A stretch of 64,000 nucleotides of DNA from CAXNKG01 sp964202965 (GCA_964202965.1 CAXNKG010000011.1:1-64000); one strand, 5' to 3'. Shown: positions 17,515 through 26,886, numbered from the stretch's first letter. The notes: generated by a model not told the origin, from the letters alone. A program made the numbers and translations.

Positions 17515-18582
17515 GTGTCACTGACGTCAGCGGCGATCAAAAGAAAGGCGCGCGAGCTCGGGTTCGATCTGTGCGGCGTCGCGCCGGCCGACAGGTTCCC
17601 TGAGCTTGCCTTCCTCCGCGAATGGCTCGATCGCGGCTATGCCGGTGAGATGGCGTACATGTCGCGGTCGGCCGACCGCCGCGCCGATGTCCGCGCTGTG
17701 GTCCCCGGCGCCCGCAGCGTGGTCGTGACCGGCACGCTCTACAACACCGTTCCTCCATACACTCCCGAAGAGCCGCCCCCCGGCCGCGCGCGCATCGCAC
17801 GCTACGCATGGGGAGATGACTACCACGACGTCCTGAAGGCGCGGCTGGACGCGCTCCTGGCGTGGATGCGCGTGAGCAGCGAGACGCCGTTCGAGGCTCG
17901 CGCGTATGTCGATACGGGTCCGATCCAGGAGCGGGTGTACGCGCAGTACGCCGGCCTGGGATGGATTGGCAAGAACACCTGCCTGATCAACGCGGAGCAG
18001 GGATCGTGGCTCTTCCTTGCCGAAATCATCTGCACGCTGCCGCTCGACGCAGACACGCCCGGCGTCGATCAGTGCGGCTCGTGTACGCGCTGCCTGGATG
18101 CCTGCCCGACCGAGGCGCTGGTGGCGCCTGGCGTGCTGGACTCCCGCCGCTGTCTGTCGTACCTGACTATTGAGCTGAGGACGGCGATCGATGAGCCGCT
18201 CAGGGAGGGCCTGGGCACCCATGTGTACGGGTGCGACATCTGTCAGGACGTCTGTCCGTACAACCAGGCATCGCCCGTGTCCACCGATGCGACGTGGCAG
18301 CCGCGGGCGGGGCTCGACGCGCCGGCGCTCGCCGAGCTCTGGCGGCGTCCTGATGCCGATCTCCGCGCGCTTGTGCGAGGCACACCGATGACGCGCGCGA
18401 AGGTGGCGGGTCTGCGGCGCAACCTCGCGGTCGCCATCGGCAACAGCGGCGACCGGCAGGCGCTGCGCGCACTCGCCGAGGAGTCCGACGAGCGGCCATC
18501 CGCGCGCGATCCGATGGTGAGGGCGCACGTGGAGTGGGGCGTGCGCCAAAGTCAAAAGTCAAAGGTCAAAAGTCAAAGGTAA
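17515..18582 (+). CDS. queG: Epoxyqueuosine reductase
   Basis: The 355-aa protein is QueG, the cobalamin- and iron-sulfur-dependent enzyme that makes queuosine in tRNA. The two 4Fe-4S motifs are CGSCTRCLDACPTEAL (near residue 185) and GCDICQDVCPYN (near 240). Other family motifs are FDLCGVAPAD and GWIGKNTCLI. The start is GTG 17515, 87 bp from the divergent kinase. The last residues (SQKSKVKSQR) are encoded by a heptamer repeat array, so the original C-terminus was probably altered. Confidence 0.95.
   Translation: MSLTSAAIKRKARELGFDLCGVAPADRFPELAFLREWLDRGYAGEMAYMSRSADRRADVRAVVPGARSVVVTGTLYNTVPPYTPEEPPPGRARIARYAWGDDYHDVLKARLDALLAWMRVSSETPFEARAYVDTGPIQERVYAQYAGLGWIGKNTCLINAEQGSWLFLAEIICTLPLDADTPGVDQCGSCTRCLDACPTEALVAPGVLDSRRCLSYLTIELRTAIDEPLREGLGTHVYGCDICQDVCPYNQASPVSTDATWQPRAGLDAPALAELWRRPDADLRALVRGTPMTRAKVAGLRRNLAVAIGNSGDRQALRALAEESDERPSARDPMVRAHVEWGVRQSQKSKVKSQR
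18547..18580. repeat. Tandem heptamer-like array (gtcaaaa/gtcaaag) at the queG 3' end
   Basis: The units aaagtca, aaagtca, aaggtca, aaagtca, aagg run in tandem through the last codons of queG and up to its TAA stop (18580-18582). Here the array is translated rather than purely intergenic. Confidence 0.85.
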
Positions 18583-18585
18583 GAT
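18580..18585 (+). promoter_or_regulatory. Candidate leaderless -10 box for yqgE
   Basis: TAAGAT ends exactly 6 nt before ATG 18592 and overlaps the queG stop codon. This would put the transcript start on the start codon. No convincing -35 is seen. Confidence 0.4.
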
Positions 18586-18591
18586 GGGGGC

Positions 18592-19143
18592 ATGTCCGGC
18601 GGAACCGCACCCCTTCTTCTTCTCTCGATGCCGCAGATGGCGGATCCGAATTTCACGCAGACGGTCATCCTGCTCTGCGACTACGACGAGAACGGCGCGT
18701 TCGGCCTGGTCGTGAATCGCCAGATGTCCGATCCGGCGTGGCAGGTCATCACGACGAAGCCTGATGTCCGCGTGAATCCCGACGTCCGGCTCTGGATCGG
18801 CGGGCCCGTCGATATCGAGCGCGCCTGGGTGCTGATGTCCAACTCGCAGGGTCCTGAAGAGGAACAGCGCGAGGTGGCGCCCGGCGTGCTGCTGTCGGTG
18901 TCGCAGGATCTGACGCTGCGGCTCCTGCAGGCGCCGCCGACGCCGCGCGCCAAGGTGATCGTTGGCTATTCGGGCTGGGGCGCCGGGCAGCTCGAGAAGG
19001 AGCTGGCGGCCTCCGCCTGGCTGACGACCGACGTCGATCCCGGCCTCATTTTCGGCGTGCCGCCGGACGAGATGTGGGAAACGGCCATCCGCCGGCTGGG
19101 GACCGACCCGGCTGCGCTACAGACGAGTTCGGGCGTCCATTGA
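18592..19143 (+). CDS. YqgE/AlgH family protein
   Basis: The 183-aa product has the YqgE/AlgH (DUF179) pattern: LLLSMPQMADPNFTQTVILL at the N-terminus, GAFGLVVNRQM, RLWIGGPVDIERAWVL and a C-terminal VIVGYSGWGAGQLEKELAAS followed by W and D residues. The family is cytoplasmic; its biochemical role is unsettled (AlgH influences alginate regulation in Pseudomonas). The stop overlaps a TTG start of the next gene by 4 bp. Confidence 0.92.
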   Translation: MSGGTAPLLLLSMPQMADPNFTQTVILLCDYDENGAFGLVVNRQMSDPAWQVITTKPDVRVNPDVRLWIGGPVDIERAWVLMSNSQGPEEEQREVAPGVLLSVSQDLTLRLLQAPPTPRAKVIVGYSGWGAGQLEKELAASAWLTTDVDPGLIFGVPPDEMWETAIRRLGTDPAALQTSSGVH

Positions 19144-20834
19144 CGCAGGGGCTTGTCGCGATCGGGTGCGTCGTGGTGCTCGCCGGCGCGGCGTGCCGCG
19201 GGGCGCAGCCGCCCGCACCCTCGGAACGGTCGCAGGATGATCCCATGCTCCAGCAGCTTCGTCGTATGACGGCGCGATTCGCGCCGGTCGATCTCGGTGC
19301 CGACATTTCAACCCTGCCCGCCCACGAACGGCAGGCGCTCGCGAAACTGGTCGCGGCGGCCCGAGTCTTTGACGCGCTGTACCTGCGGCAGATGTGGGCC
19401 GGGAACGAGTCCCTGCTGCTCACGCTCCTGCGCGACCGATCGGATCTGGGACAGGCGCGACTCCATTACTTCCTGCTCAATAAAGGGCCCTGGTCGCGCC
19501 TCGACGACAACGAGGCGTTCGTCCCCGGCGTGCCGGCAAAGCCGCCGCAGGCGAACTTCTATCCCGCCGGCGCGACGCGCGACGAGGTTGATGCGTGGCT
19601 CACGACGCTGTCGCCGGCCGACCGCACGCGCGCGACCGGGTTCTTCACCACCATCCGGCGCGACGTCAGCGGACGGCTGACGGCGGTGCCGTACAGCGTC
19701 GAGTATCAGGGTGAGCTCGCCGAAGTCGCAGGTCTCCTGCGTGACGCAGCCGCCCTGACCGCGCAGCCGACCCTCACGGCGTACCTGATCGCGCGGGCGG
19801 ATGCGCTCGTGTCGAACGACTACTACGCGAGCGACGTGGCGTGGATGGAGCTCGACGCCTCGATCGAGCCGACGATCGGCCCGTACGAGGTGTACGAAGA
19901 CGAGTGGTTCAACTACAAGGCCGCCTTCGAGGCGTTCATTACGATTCGAGACGACGCGGAAACGGTGAAGCTGGAGCGCTTTGGAGGAGAACTCCAGGAG
20001 ATCGAGAACAACCTCCCGATTGATCCGACGTTCCGGAACCCGAGGCTCGGCGCGCTGGCTCCCATCCGCGTCGTCAACACCGTGTTCTCGTCGGGCGACG
20101 CCAATCGCGGCGTCCAGACGGCCGCGTTCAACCTGCCGAACGACGAGCGCGTCGTCAGCGACAAGGGCAGCAAGCGGGTGATGCTGAAGAACAACCAGGA
20201 AGCCAAGTTCCGCACGGTGCTGCAGCCCATCTCGAAGGTGGCGCTCGCCGCAGGCGACCAGGGCAGCGTCGCCTTCGACGCCTTCTTCACGCACATCCTG
20301 ATGCACGAACTGATGCACGGCCTCGGCCCGCACAACATCACGGTCGGCGGGCGCGCGACGACGGTGCGGCAGGAGTTGAAGGAGACCTACAGCGCGATCG
20401 AGGAGGTCAAGGCCGACATCTCGGGCCTCTTCGCGCTCAGATTCCTCGTGGACCGCGGCAAACTGGACGCCTCGCTGATCCGCACGATGTATACGACGTT
20501 CCTGGCGTCGATCTTCCGCTCCATCCGGTTCGGTATCAACGAAGCGCACGGCCGCGGCGTGGCGATCCAGCTCAATTACTTCCTCGACCATGGCGGCGTC
20601 AGCGTCGCGGGCGACGGCACGTTCGCGGTGAACCCGGACCGGGTCCATCAGAACGTGGTCGATCTCACCCGCGACATCATGACGCTGCAGGCCGTCGGGG
20701 GGTACCAGGATGCCGTGCGGATGATTCAGACGCTCGGCGTTGTGCGCCCGGAAGTGCAGGCGGTGCTCGACAAGCTGGCCGGCGTGCCGGTCGACATCGA
20801 GCCGCGGTTCGTCACCGCCGAGCAGCTGCGGTGA
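19140..20834 (+). CDS. M49 (dipeptidyl-peptidase III)-like zinc hydrolase, lipoprotein
   Basis: The frame is open further upstream, but TTG 19140, overlapping the yqgE stop by 4 bp, begins a signal sequence with a plausible lipobox (VVVLAGAACRG), giving 564 aa. The zinc site is ILMHELMHGLGPH near residue 388, followed by EEVKADISGLFAL near 420, whose EExxAD pattern matches the second M49 motif. Classical DPP III has HExxGH, whereas this protein has HExxH, so it belongs to a bacterial offshoot. It probably hydrolyses peptides in the periplasm. Its stop overlaps the cytochrome start. Confidence 0.8.
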   Translation: MTQGLVAIGCVVVLAGAACRGAQPPAPSERSQDDPMLQQLRRMTARFAPVDLGADISTLPAHERQALAKLVAAARVFDALYLRQMWAGNESLLLTLLRDRSDLGQARLHYFLLNKGPWSRLDDNEAFVPGVPAKPPQANFYPAGATRDEVDAWLTTLSPADRTRATGFFTTIRRDVSGRLTAVPYSVEYQGELAEVAGLLRDAAALTAQPTLTAYLIARADALVSNDYYASDVAWMELDASIEPTIGPYEVYEDEWFNYKAAFEAFITIRDDAETVKLERFGGELQEIENNLPIDPTFRNPRLGALAPIRVVNTVFSSGDANRGVQTAAFNLPNDERVVSDKGSKRVMLKNNQEAKFRTVLQPISKVALAAGDQGSVAFDAFFTHILMHELMHGLGPHNITVGGRATTVRQELKETYSAIEEVKADISGLFALRFLVDRGKLDASLIRTMYTTFLASIFRSIRFGINEAHGRGVAIQLNYFLDHGGVSVAGDGTFAVNPDRVHQNVVDLTRDIMTLQAVGGYQDAVRMIQTLGVVRPEVQAVLDKLAGVPVDIEPRFVTAEQLR

Positions 20835-21262
20835 GCCGCCGGGCCGGGCTCGTCGCGATTGCCCTGACGGGCTGCGCCGCCATCGTGATGGCGCAGGCGC
20901 CGCGCCGGTCCGTCTGGGACAGCGTCTACACCGCCGAGCAGGGCAGGAAGGGCGAGGCGCTCGCCACCGCGCAGTGCGTCGTCTGCCACGGCGATGGCCT
21001 TAGGGGTGGGGAGTCGGCGCCTCCCCTGACGGGCGACCAGTTCAACTCCACCTGGGAAGGCGTGCCGCTCTCGGACCTGGCCGACCGGATCCGCATGACA
21101 ATGCCTCTCGACACGCCGGGGACGCTGTCGCGGCCGCAGACCGCGGAACTGCTTGCGTACATGCTGTCCCTGAGTAAGATCCCGGCGGGGACCATGCCGC
21201 TGCCGCCCGATGCCGGGGCGCTCGCGCAGATCACGTACCTCAGTTATCCGCCACAACCGTAA
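20831..21262 (+). CDS. Periplasmic c-type cytochrome
   Basis: The 143-aa protein has a signal peptide ending near VMAQAP and one haem-binding CVVCHGDGLRGG near residue 48. The methionine ligand is probably in IRMTMPLDTPG or AGTMPLPPDAG. The GTG start overlaps the peptidase stop by 4 bp. It lies directly before a PQQ dehydrogenase and is the likely electron acceptor. Confidence 0.88.
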   Translation: MSRRAGLVAIALTGCAAIVMAQAPRRSVWDSVYTAEQGRKGEALATAQCVVCHGDGLRGGESAPPLTGDQFNSTWEGVPLSDLADRIRMTMPLDTPGTLSRPQTAELLAYMLSLSKIPAGTMPLPPDAGALAQITYLSYPPQP

Positions 21263-21278
21263 TGGCGGGGAGATGCCG

Positions 21279-23318
21279 ATGACGAAGACCCATGTGAAGT
21301 CGGTGGCGGTGGCGGCCGTTGTGGCCACAGCGTCCCTGGCAGGATTCGCCCAGAGCCGCGCTTTCAGTCCGGGTTCCGCCAACACCGAATGGAAGACCTA
21401 CGGCGGTGACCTGCGCAGCACCCGGTATTCGCCGCTGGCGCAGATCAACAAGGACAACTTCTCGAAGCTCGAGGTCGCCTGGCGGTTCAAGACCGACGCG
21501 CTCGGGCCGCGTCCTGAATTCAACCTGCAGTCGACGCCCCTGATGGTGGGCGGCGTACTCTATTCGACCGGCGGCACGCGCCGGGCGGTCGTCGCGCTCG
21601 ACGCCGGCACCGGCGAGATGCGCTGGATGTACAGCCTGAATGAAGGGAAGCGCGGAGAGTCGGCGCCTCGACAGCTGTCGGGCCGCGGCCTCGCGTACTG
21701 GACCGACGGACGCCAGGAGCGGATCGTCTACGTGACGCCCGGCTACCAGATGATTGCGCTCGACGCAAAGACGGGACGTCCCGTGCCCGGGTTCGGGCAG
21801 AACGGCATCGTCGATCTGAAGCTGAATATCGACCAGGAGATGGACCCCGTCACGGGCGAGATCGGCCTGCATGCCGCGCCCATCATTTCCGGCGACGTCG
21901 TGATCGTCGGCGCCGCCCACCTGCCCGGCAGCATTCCGAGCCGCCGTGACAACGACAACGGATACGTGCGCGGCTTCGACGTGCGCACCGGTAAGCGGCT
22001 CTGGATCTTCCACACGATTCCGAAGCCGGGGCAGCCCGGCATCGAGACGTGGGAAGGGACGTCGGCGGAGCAGAGCGGGAACGCGGGCGTCTGGGCGCAG
22101 ATGAGCATCGACGAGGAGCTCGGCCTGGTCTATCTGCCGGTCGAACTTCCGACCGGCGACTACTACGGCGGCCATCGGCCCGGTAACGGCCTGTACGGCG
22201 AGAGCATCGTGGCCGTGGAGATCAAGACCGGGAAGAAGCGCTGGCACTACCAGCTCGTGCACCACGGCATCTGGGACTCCGACATCCCGTGCGCGCCGAT
22301 CCTGGCGGACATCGTCGTTGACGGACGGATGATCAAGGCGCTGGCGCAGCCGACCAAGCAGGGCTGGGTCTACGTGCTCGATCGCGCGACCGGCGTACCT
22401 GTGTGGCCCATAGAAGAGCGGGCCGTCGAGGCGTCCACGGTGCCGGGGGAAAAGGCATCGCCGACGCAGCCGTTCGTCACCAAGCCTCCCGCGTTCGCGA
22501 AGCAGGGCGTCGCGATTGATGACCTGATTGACTTCACGCCGGCACTGCGCGCGGAGGCCGTGAAGCTGGCGGCGCGATACAAGATCGGACCGCTCTTCAC
22601 GCCGCCGGTGGCCAGCAAGTGGGAGGGACCGCTTGCGACGCTGATGATGCCGTCGACGACTGGCGGCGCGAACTGGCAGGGTGGCGCGCTGGATCCCGAG
22701 ACGAATTATCTCTACGTCTATTCGTCGAACCAGATTTCGGATCTTGCGCTCATCGAATCGGACGGGAAGCGGTCGGACATGCGCTACGTGCGCGGAACCG
22801 CGCGGAATCCCGCGGCCCCGCCGGCGGCACTTCCCGCGGCCGGTGCGGCGGGCGGCGAAGCAGCGCCGCCAGTCCTGGTTCAGGGGCTGCCGCTCGTGAA
22901 GCCGCCCTACGCGACGATCTCCGCGCTCGACATCAACAAGGGGGACCTCGTGTGGCAGATCGCGCACGGCGAGACGCCCGACAACATCCGCAATCATCCT
23001 GCCCTCAAGGGACTGACGATTCCGCGCACGGGGCGCATCGGCCGCATCGGCGTGCTGGCGACGAAGACGCTGCTGATTGCCGGTGAGGCCGGATTCTTCA
23101 CCACGCCCTCAGGGCAGCGCGGCGCCATGCTGCGGGCCTACGACAAGGCGAGCGGCAAGGAGGTCGGCGAAGTCTACATGCCGGCGCCGCAGACCGGTTC
23201 TCCGATGACGTACATGTTGAACGGCCGGCAGTATCTGATCGTCTCGATCAGCGGCGGCACCTACAGCGGCGAGCTGGTCGCCTTCCGGCTGCCGCAGGAC
23301 GCGACGACGACCAACTGA
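21279..23318 (+). CDS. PQQ-dependent dehydrogenase (quinoprotein)
   Basis: The protein is 679 aa from ATG 21279, which has a purine-rich GCGGGGAG 7 nt upstream; ATG 21273 is also in frame. A signal peptide (VAVAAVVATASLAGFAQ) precedes an eight-bladed PQQ propeller: EWKTYGGDLRSTRYSPLAQI, ALDAGTGEMRWMY, HHGIWDSDIPCAPILAD and a C-terminal LIVSISGGTYSGELVAFRLP. This resembles soluble membrane-GDH-like alcohol/sugar dehydrogenases. An Ala/Pro-rich insertion (PAAPPAALPAAGAAGG) lies between late blades. The substrate is unknown. It probably passes electrons to the preceding cytochrome. Confidence 0.9.
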   Translation: MTKTHVKSVAVAAVVATASLAGFAQSRAFSPGSANTEWKTYGGDLRSTRYSPLAQINKDNFSKLEVAWRFKTDALGPRPEFNLQSTPLMVGGVLYSTGGTRRAVVALDAGTGEMRWMYSLNEGKRGESAPRQLSGRGLAYWTDGRQERIVYVTPGYQMIALDAKTGRPVPGFGQNGIVDLKLNIDQEMDPVTGEIGLHAAPIISGDVVIVGAAHLPGSIPSRRDNDNGYVRGFDVRTGKRLWIFHTIPKPGQPGIETWEGTSAEQSGNAGVWAQMSIDEELGLVYLPVELPTGDYYGGHRPGNGLYGESIVAVEIKTGKKRWHYQLVHHGIWDSDIPCAPILADIVVDGRMIKALAQPTKQGWVYVLDRATGVPVWPIEERAVEASTVPGEKASPTQPFVTKPPAFAKQGVAIDDLIDFTPALRAEAVKLAARYKIGPLFTPPVASKWEGPLATLMMPSTTGGANWQGGALDPETNYLYVYSSNQISDLALIESDGKRSDMRYVRGTARNPAAPPAALPAAGAAGGEAAPPVLVQGLPLVKPPYATISALDINKGDLVWQIAHGETPDNIRNHPALKGLTIPRTGRIGRIGVLATKTLLIAGEAGFFTTPSGQRGAMLRAYDKASGKEVGEVYMPAPQTGSPMTYMLNGRQYLIVSISGGTYSGELVAFRLPQDATTTN

Positions 23319-23334
23319 TCGAGTGAGGGGCGCG

Positions 23335-24639
23335 ATGCGGAGTGTCGCTCTGATCGCGCTCGTCCTCCTCGCTATTCCGGCGCCCGCGCTCGCGCACGAT
23401 ATTCCTGATTCGGCCGTCGTCCAGGCGTTCCTGAAGCCCGAGGGCGACCGCCTCCGGTTCCTCATCCGTGTGCCGCTCGAGGCGATGGCCGACATCGAGG
23501 TCCCGCGGCGCGGCCAGGGGTACATCGACCTCGCCAACGCCGATGCCGCGCTGCGGGCCGCCGCCATCGTCTGGATCGGGCGGCAGGTGGCGATCTACGA
23601 AGAGGGCACCCGTCTCGCCGAGCCGGTGCTCATGGCGGTCCAGGTATCGCTCCCCTCCGATCTCTCGTTCCGTGAGTACGAGACCGCGCACGCCCATGTG
23701 ACCGGTACGCGGCTTGCGGACGACGTGGATCTCTACTGGGAGCAGGCGTTCCTCGACGCCTCGTTCGAGTATCCGATTGCGTCCGACCAGTCACGATTTG
23801 CCATCAACCCCGGCCTGCGGACGCTGGCACAGCGCGTCACGCTGTCACTCCGGCTGCTGACGCCGGACGGAGGCGACCGCGCCTTCCAGCTTCACGACGA
23901 CCCGGGTCTCGTTCAGCTCGATCCCCGATGGCACCAGGCCGCCGGTCGCTTCGTCACGTCGGGGTTTGCGCACATTCTGGACGGCACCGACCACCTGCTG
24001 TTCCTGCTGTGCCTCGTTATTCCGCTGCGCCGCATGCGCACACTCGTGGCCGTGGTGACCTCCTTCACGGCCGCGCATTCCGTCACCCTCATCGCGTCCG
24101 CCTACGGCGTCGCGCCCGATGCCCTCTGGTTTCCACCGCTGGTGGAGACCCTGATTGCCGCCTCGATCGTCTACATGGCGCTCGAGAACATCGTGGCCGC
24201 GAACGTGATGCACCGCTGGGTCATCACCTTTGCGTTCGGCCTGGTGCACGGCTTCGGGTTTTCGTTCGCCCTGCGCGACACGCTGCAGTTTGCCGGCTCG
24301 CACCTGCTGACGTCGCTCCTGGCCTTCAACGTGGGTGTGGAGGCGGGGCAGCTGCTGGTCCTGCTGCTGGTCGTGCCGGTGCTGAATCTCCTGTTCCGGC
24401 ACGTCGTGGCCGAGCGCACGGGCACCATCGTCCTGTCGGCGATCGTCGCGCACACGGCGTGGCACTGGATGACGGAGCGCGGCGCCCAGCTCCTGTTGTT
24501 TCCGGCGCCCGCCCTGGATGCGGCGTTTCTGCTGGCTGCCGTCCGCTGGACGATGGGCCTCGTCATCGCCGGCGGAGTTATCTGGATCGCGCGTATACTC
24601 TGGCCGTCCGGCTTTCGCTGGACGCGGGAGACGTTATGA
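23335..24639 (+). CDS. HupE/UreJ family membrane protein
   Basis: The 434-aa protein has a signal peptide (ALIALVLLAIPAPALA), an extracytoplasmic N-terminal half of about 190 residues, and a C-terminal HupE/UreJ-2 domain of 6-7 membrane helices. That domain begins GFAHILDGTDHLLFLLCLV and includes FTAAHSVTLIASAYGV and LVHGFGFSFALRD, whose histidines suggest metal binding. HupE relatives move nickel or other metals, but the substrate here is unknown. ATG 23335 follows GAGGGG and starts the signal peptide. The stop overlaps the next start by ATGA. Confidence 0.85.
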   Translation: MRSVALIALVLLAIPAPALAHDIPDSAVVQAFLKPEGDRLRFLIRVPLEAMADIEVPRRGQGYIDLANADAALRAAAIVWIGRQVAIYEEGTRLAEPVLMAVQVSLPSDLSFREYETAHAHVTGTRLADDVDLYWEQAFLDASFEYPIASDQSRFAINPGLRTLAQRVTLSLRLLTPDGGDRAFQLHDDPGLVQLDPRWHQAAGRFVTSGFAHILDGTDHLLFLLCLVIPLRRMRTLVAVVTSFTAAHSVTLIASAYGVAPDALWFPPLVETLIAASIVYMALENIVAANVMHRWVITFAFGLVHGFGFSFALRDTLQFAGSHLLTSLLAFNVGVEAGQLLVLLLVVPVLNLLFRHVVAERTGTIVLSAIVAHTAWHWMTERGAQLLLFPAPALDAAFLLAAVRWTMGLVIAGGVIWIARILWPSGFRWTRETL

Positions 24640-25856
24640 CGAAGAAGCATCTGCTTGTGGCGGGGACTTTTGTCGTGCTGCTCGGCGCGCTTGCCGTGAC
24701 CGAGTCCGTCCTGAACCAGCGCGTCGACGCGCAGGAGGCCGGCGGCACCGTCCGCGCGCCCCGCTTCGAGGTGGACCCGCTGTGGCCCAAGCCGCTGCCG
24801 AATAACTGGATCCTCGGGCAGGCCATCGGCGTCTGGGCCGACGAGCAGGATCTGGTCTGGATCGTCCATCGCGGCTCAGCCACCCTGGCCGACACTGAGA
24901 AGGCGCTGGAGCTCAAGAACGGCGAGTGCTGCGCCGCCGCGCCGCCGGTCCTTGCGTTCGATGCGGCCGGCAACCTCGTGCGCTCCTGGGGCGGGCCGGG
25001 ACAGGGCTACGACTGGCCCAGCGCCAATCACGGGATCTTTGTCGATCACCTCGGGAGCGTGTGGATCGGCGGCAACGGCCCGGGTGACTCGCACCTCGTG
25101 AAGTTCACGAAGGACGGCAAGTTTCTGCAGCAGTTCGGGCGCCCCGACGCGCGCCGCGGGCCGCCCAACGCGCAGGGACAGCCAACCTACGTGGGCGGCA
25201 GTAACGATCAGCAGAACTTCGGCCGCATCGCGAAGATCTTCGTCGACCCGAAAGCAAACGAGGCGTTCCTGGCCGACGGCTATCTCAACAAGCGCGTCGC
25301 CGTTGTCGACGGGGCGAGCGGCAAGATGAAGCGGTACTGGGGCGCGTACGGCAACAAGCCGGACGACACGCCCGTGCCGGCGTACGACCCGGCGGCGCCG
25401 CCTGCCCAGCAGTTCCGCAATCCAGTGCATTGCGCCATGCTCTCTCTCGACGGACTGCTGTACGTGTGCGACCGCAACAGCGATCGCCTGCAGGTGTTCA
25501 AGCCTGATGGCACGTTCGTCCGGGAGGTGTTCATTACGCGCGGCACCAAGGCGTCCGGCTCGGTGTGGGACGTGGCGTTCTCGCGGGATCCGCAGCAGCA
25601 GTATCTCTACGTGACCGACGGGATGAACAATCGCGTGTACGTGCTGCGCCGCGACACGCTCGAGGTGCTCACCAGTTTCGGCACCGGCGGGCGACAGCCC
25701 GGGCAGTTCTTCGGAGTCCACAGCATTGCGAGCGACTCGAAGGGGAATCTCTATACGACGGAAACCTGGGAAGGGAAGCGGCTCCAGAAATTCGTCTATC
25801 GGGGCATCGCCTCGGTGCCGCGCCGGCACCAGGGCGTGGTCTGGCCGAGGAGCTGA
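24636..25856 (+). CDS. NHL-repeat (six-bladed propeller) exported protein
   Basis: The 406-aa protein has an N-terminal hydrophobic segment (LLVAGTFVVLLGALAVTESV) and NHL-type repeats: GIFVDHLGSVWIGG, VDPKANEAFLADGYLNKRV, LLYVCDRNSDRLQVF, YVTDGMNNRVYVL and SIASDSKGNLYTTE. Relatives are often annotated as peptidylglycine monooxygenase- or SMP-30-like, but no catalytic residues support that. The conserved FEVDPLWPKPLPNNWILGQ at the N-terminus marks a bacterial subfamily. ATG 24636 is coupled to the HupE gene, making it the last gene of the cytochrome/PQQ operon. Confidence 0.82.
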   Translation: MTKKHLLVAGTFVVLLGALAVTESVLNQRVDAQEAGGTVRAPRFEVDPLWPKPLPNNWILGQAIGVWADEQDLVWIVHRGSATLADTEKALELKNGECCAAAPPVLAFDAAGNLVRSWGGPGQGYDWPSANHGIFVDHLGSVWIGGNGPGDSHLVKFTKDGKFLQQFGRPDARRGPPNAQGQPTYVGGSNDQQNFGRIAKIFVDPKANEAFLADGYLNKRVAVVDGASGKMKRYWGAYGNKPDDTPVPAYDPAAPPAQQFRNPVHCAMLSLDGLLYVCDRNSDRLQVFKPDGTFVREVFITRGTKASGSVWDVAFSRDPQQQYLYVTDGMNNRVYVLRRDTLEVLTSFGTGGRQPGQFFGVHSIASDSKGNLYTTETWEGKRLQKFVYRGIASVPRRHQGVVWPRS

Positions 25857-26675
25857 TTAGAAGAATCGTTCGGGGACGACGATCGTATCGCCGGGAAGGA
25901 CCTGGTCGCTCAGCTCGACGCGCAGTTCCTGCTGCTCGCCTTCGACGATGCGGACGATGTCGATGCGGCTCATCGCGCCGCGATCCGTGACCCCGCCCGC
26001 CAGCGACAGCGCCTGGAGCACGGTCATGTCGTCGTCGCGGACAGAATAGGCGCCCGGGTTCTTCACCTGGCCGAACACGTACACTTCTTCGGCGCGCGGA
26101 ACGAGGATGGTGTCGCGATCCCGCAGCAGTACATTCTGTGAGGCGTCGCCCTCCTCGAGGTCGCGCAGGCTGAGGCGGACAGCATTGTCGCGCGAGGGCC
26201 GGGACGGGTCGTCGGACGCGGAGATGATGACCACCTCGGGTCCGGCCGTCGGCGTGGTCGAGTCGGCGAGCGCCAGCGCCTCCACGAGCCGCATGGCACC
26301 TGATAGCGCCTGCACGCCAGGCTTCCGGACTTCGCCCAGGACGTAGATCTTGCGGCTGCGGTACTCCTTGACGGACACCGTGATCTCAGGCTGCTTGAAG
26401 TAGCCGCCGTCGACCAGCTGCCGCCGGATGGTTGCCTCGACCTGGCGGAGGGTAAGCCCGCCCGCCGGGATACGGCCAACCAGCGGAAAGCCAAAGCTGC
26501 CGTCCGCCTCGACCCTGAATTCGCCAGACAGGTCCTGTTGGTCGTATGAGGTAATCACCAGGACGTCCTGGGAGCCGACCACGTAATTGGCTGGGGCCGT
26601 TGCTCCGTCCTGCGCGGACGCGCCCAACCCGGCAGTAAGGAGTAACACGGTGGCCGCTAGAGTCCTAAACCACAT
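25857..26675 (-). CDS. Polysaccharide biosynthesis/export protein (Wza-like, SLBB domain)
   Basis: From ATG 26675 the product has 272 aa, with signal peptide WFRTLAATVLLLTAGLGASA. The poly_export domain follows (YVVGSQDVLVITSYDQQDLS, GSFGFPLVGRIPAGGLTLRQ), then SLBB folds (YVLGEVRKPGVQALSGAMRL, VYVFGQVKNPGAYSVRDD). Such proteins form the outer-membrane or periplasmic channel for capsule or exopolysaccharide. No other export genes flank it, so it is an orphan here. Its stop directly abuts the stop of the convergent NHL gene. Confidence 0.9.
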   Translation of the reverse strand: MWFRTLAATVLLLTAGLGASAQDGATAPANYVVGSQDVLVITSYDQQDLSGEFRVEADGSFGFPLVGRIPAGGLTLRQVEATIRRQLVDGGYFKQPEITVSVKEYRSRKIYVLGEVRKPGVQALSGAMRLVEALALADSTTPTAGPEVVIISASDDPSRPSRDNAVRLSLRDLEEGDASQNVLLRDRDTILVPRAEEVYVFGQVKNPGAYSVRDDDMTVLQALSLAGGVTDRGAMSRIDIVRIVEGEQQELRVELSDQVLPGDTIVVPERFF

Positions 26676-26886
26676 GTATCCAATGGTCTCGGGCAGACGG
26701 CCGGAACGCAATACCCCCAACCATGGATTTTGTGGCCAAGGGCCGTTCCAGAGTCGGGGGGGCGGCGGATGCGCCAGGACGTGCAGCGGGGCGAAATCCT
26801 GACGAAGAATTCAGGGACTATTCAGACAGCGCCCCGGGTAGGTCAGCTACTATTTTGATGGGCGTATGCTGTTTGGGAAGATCCGC

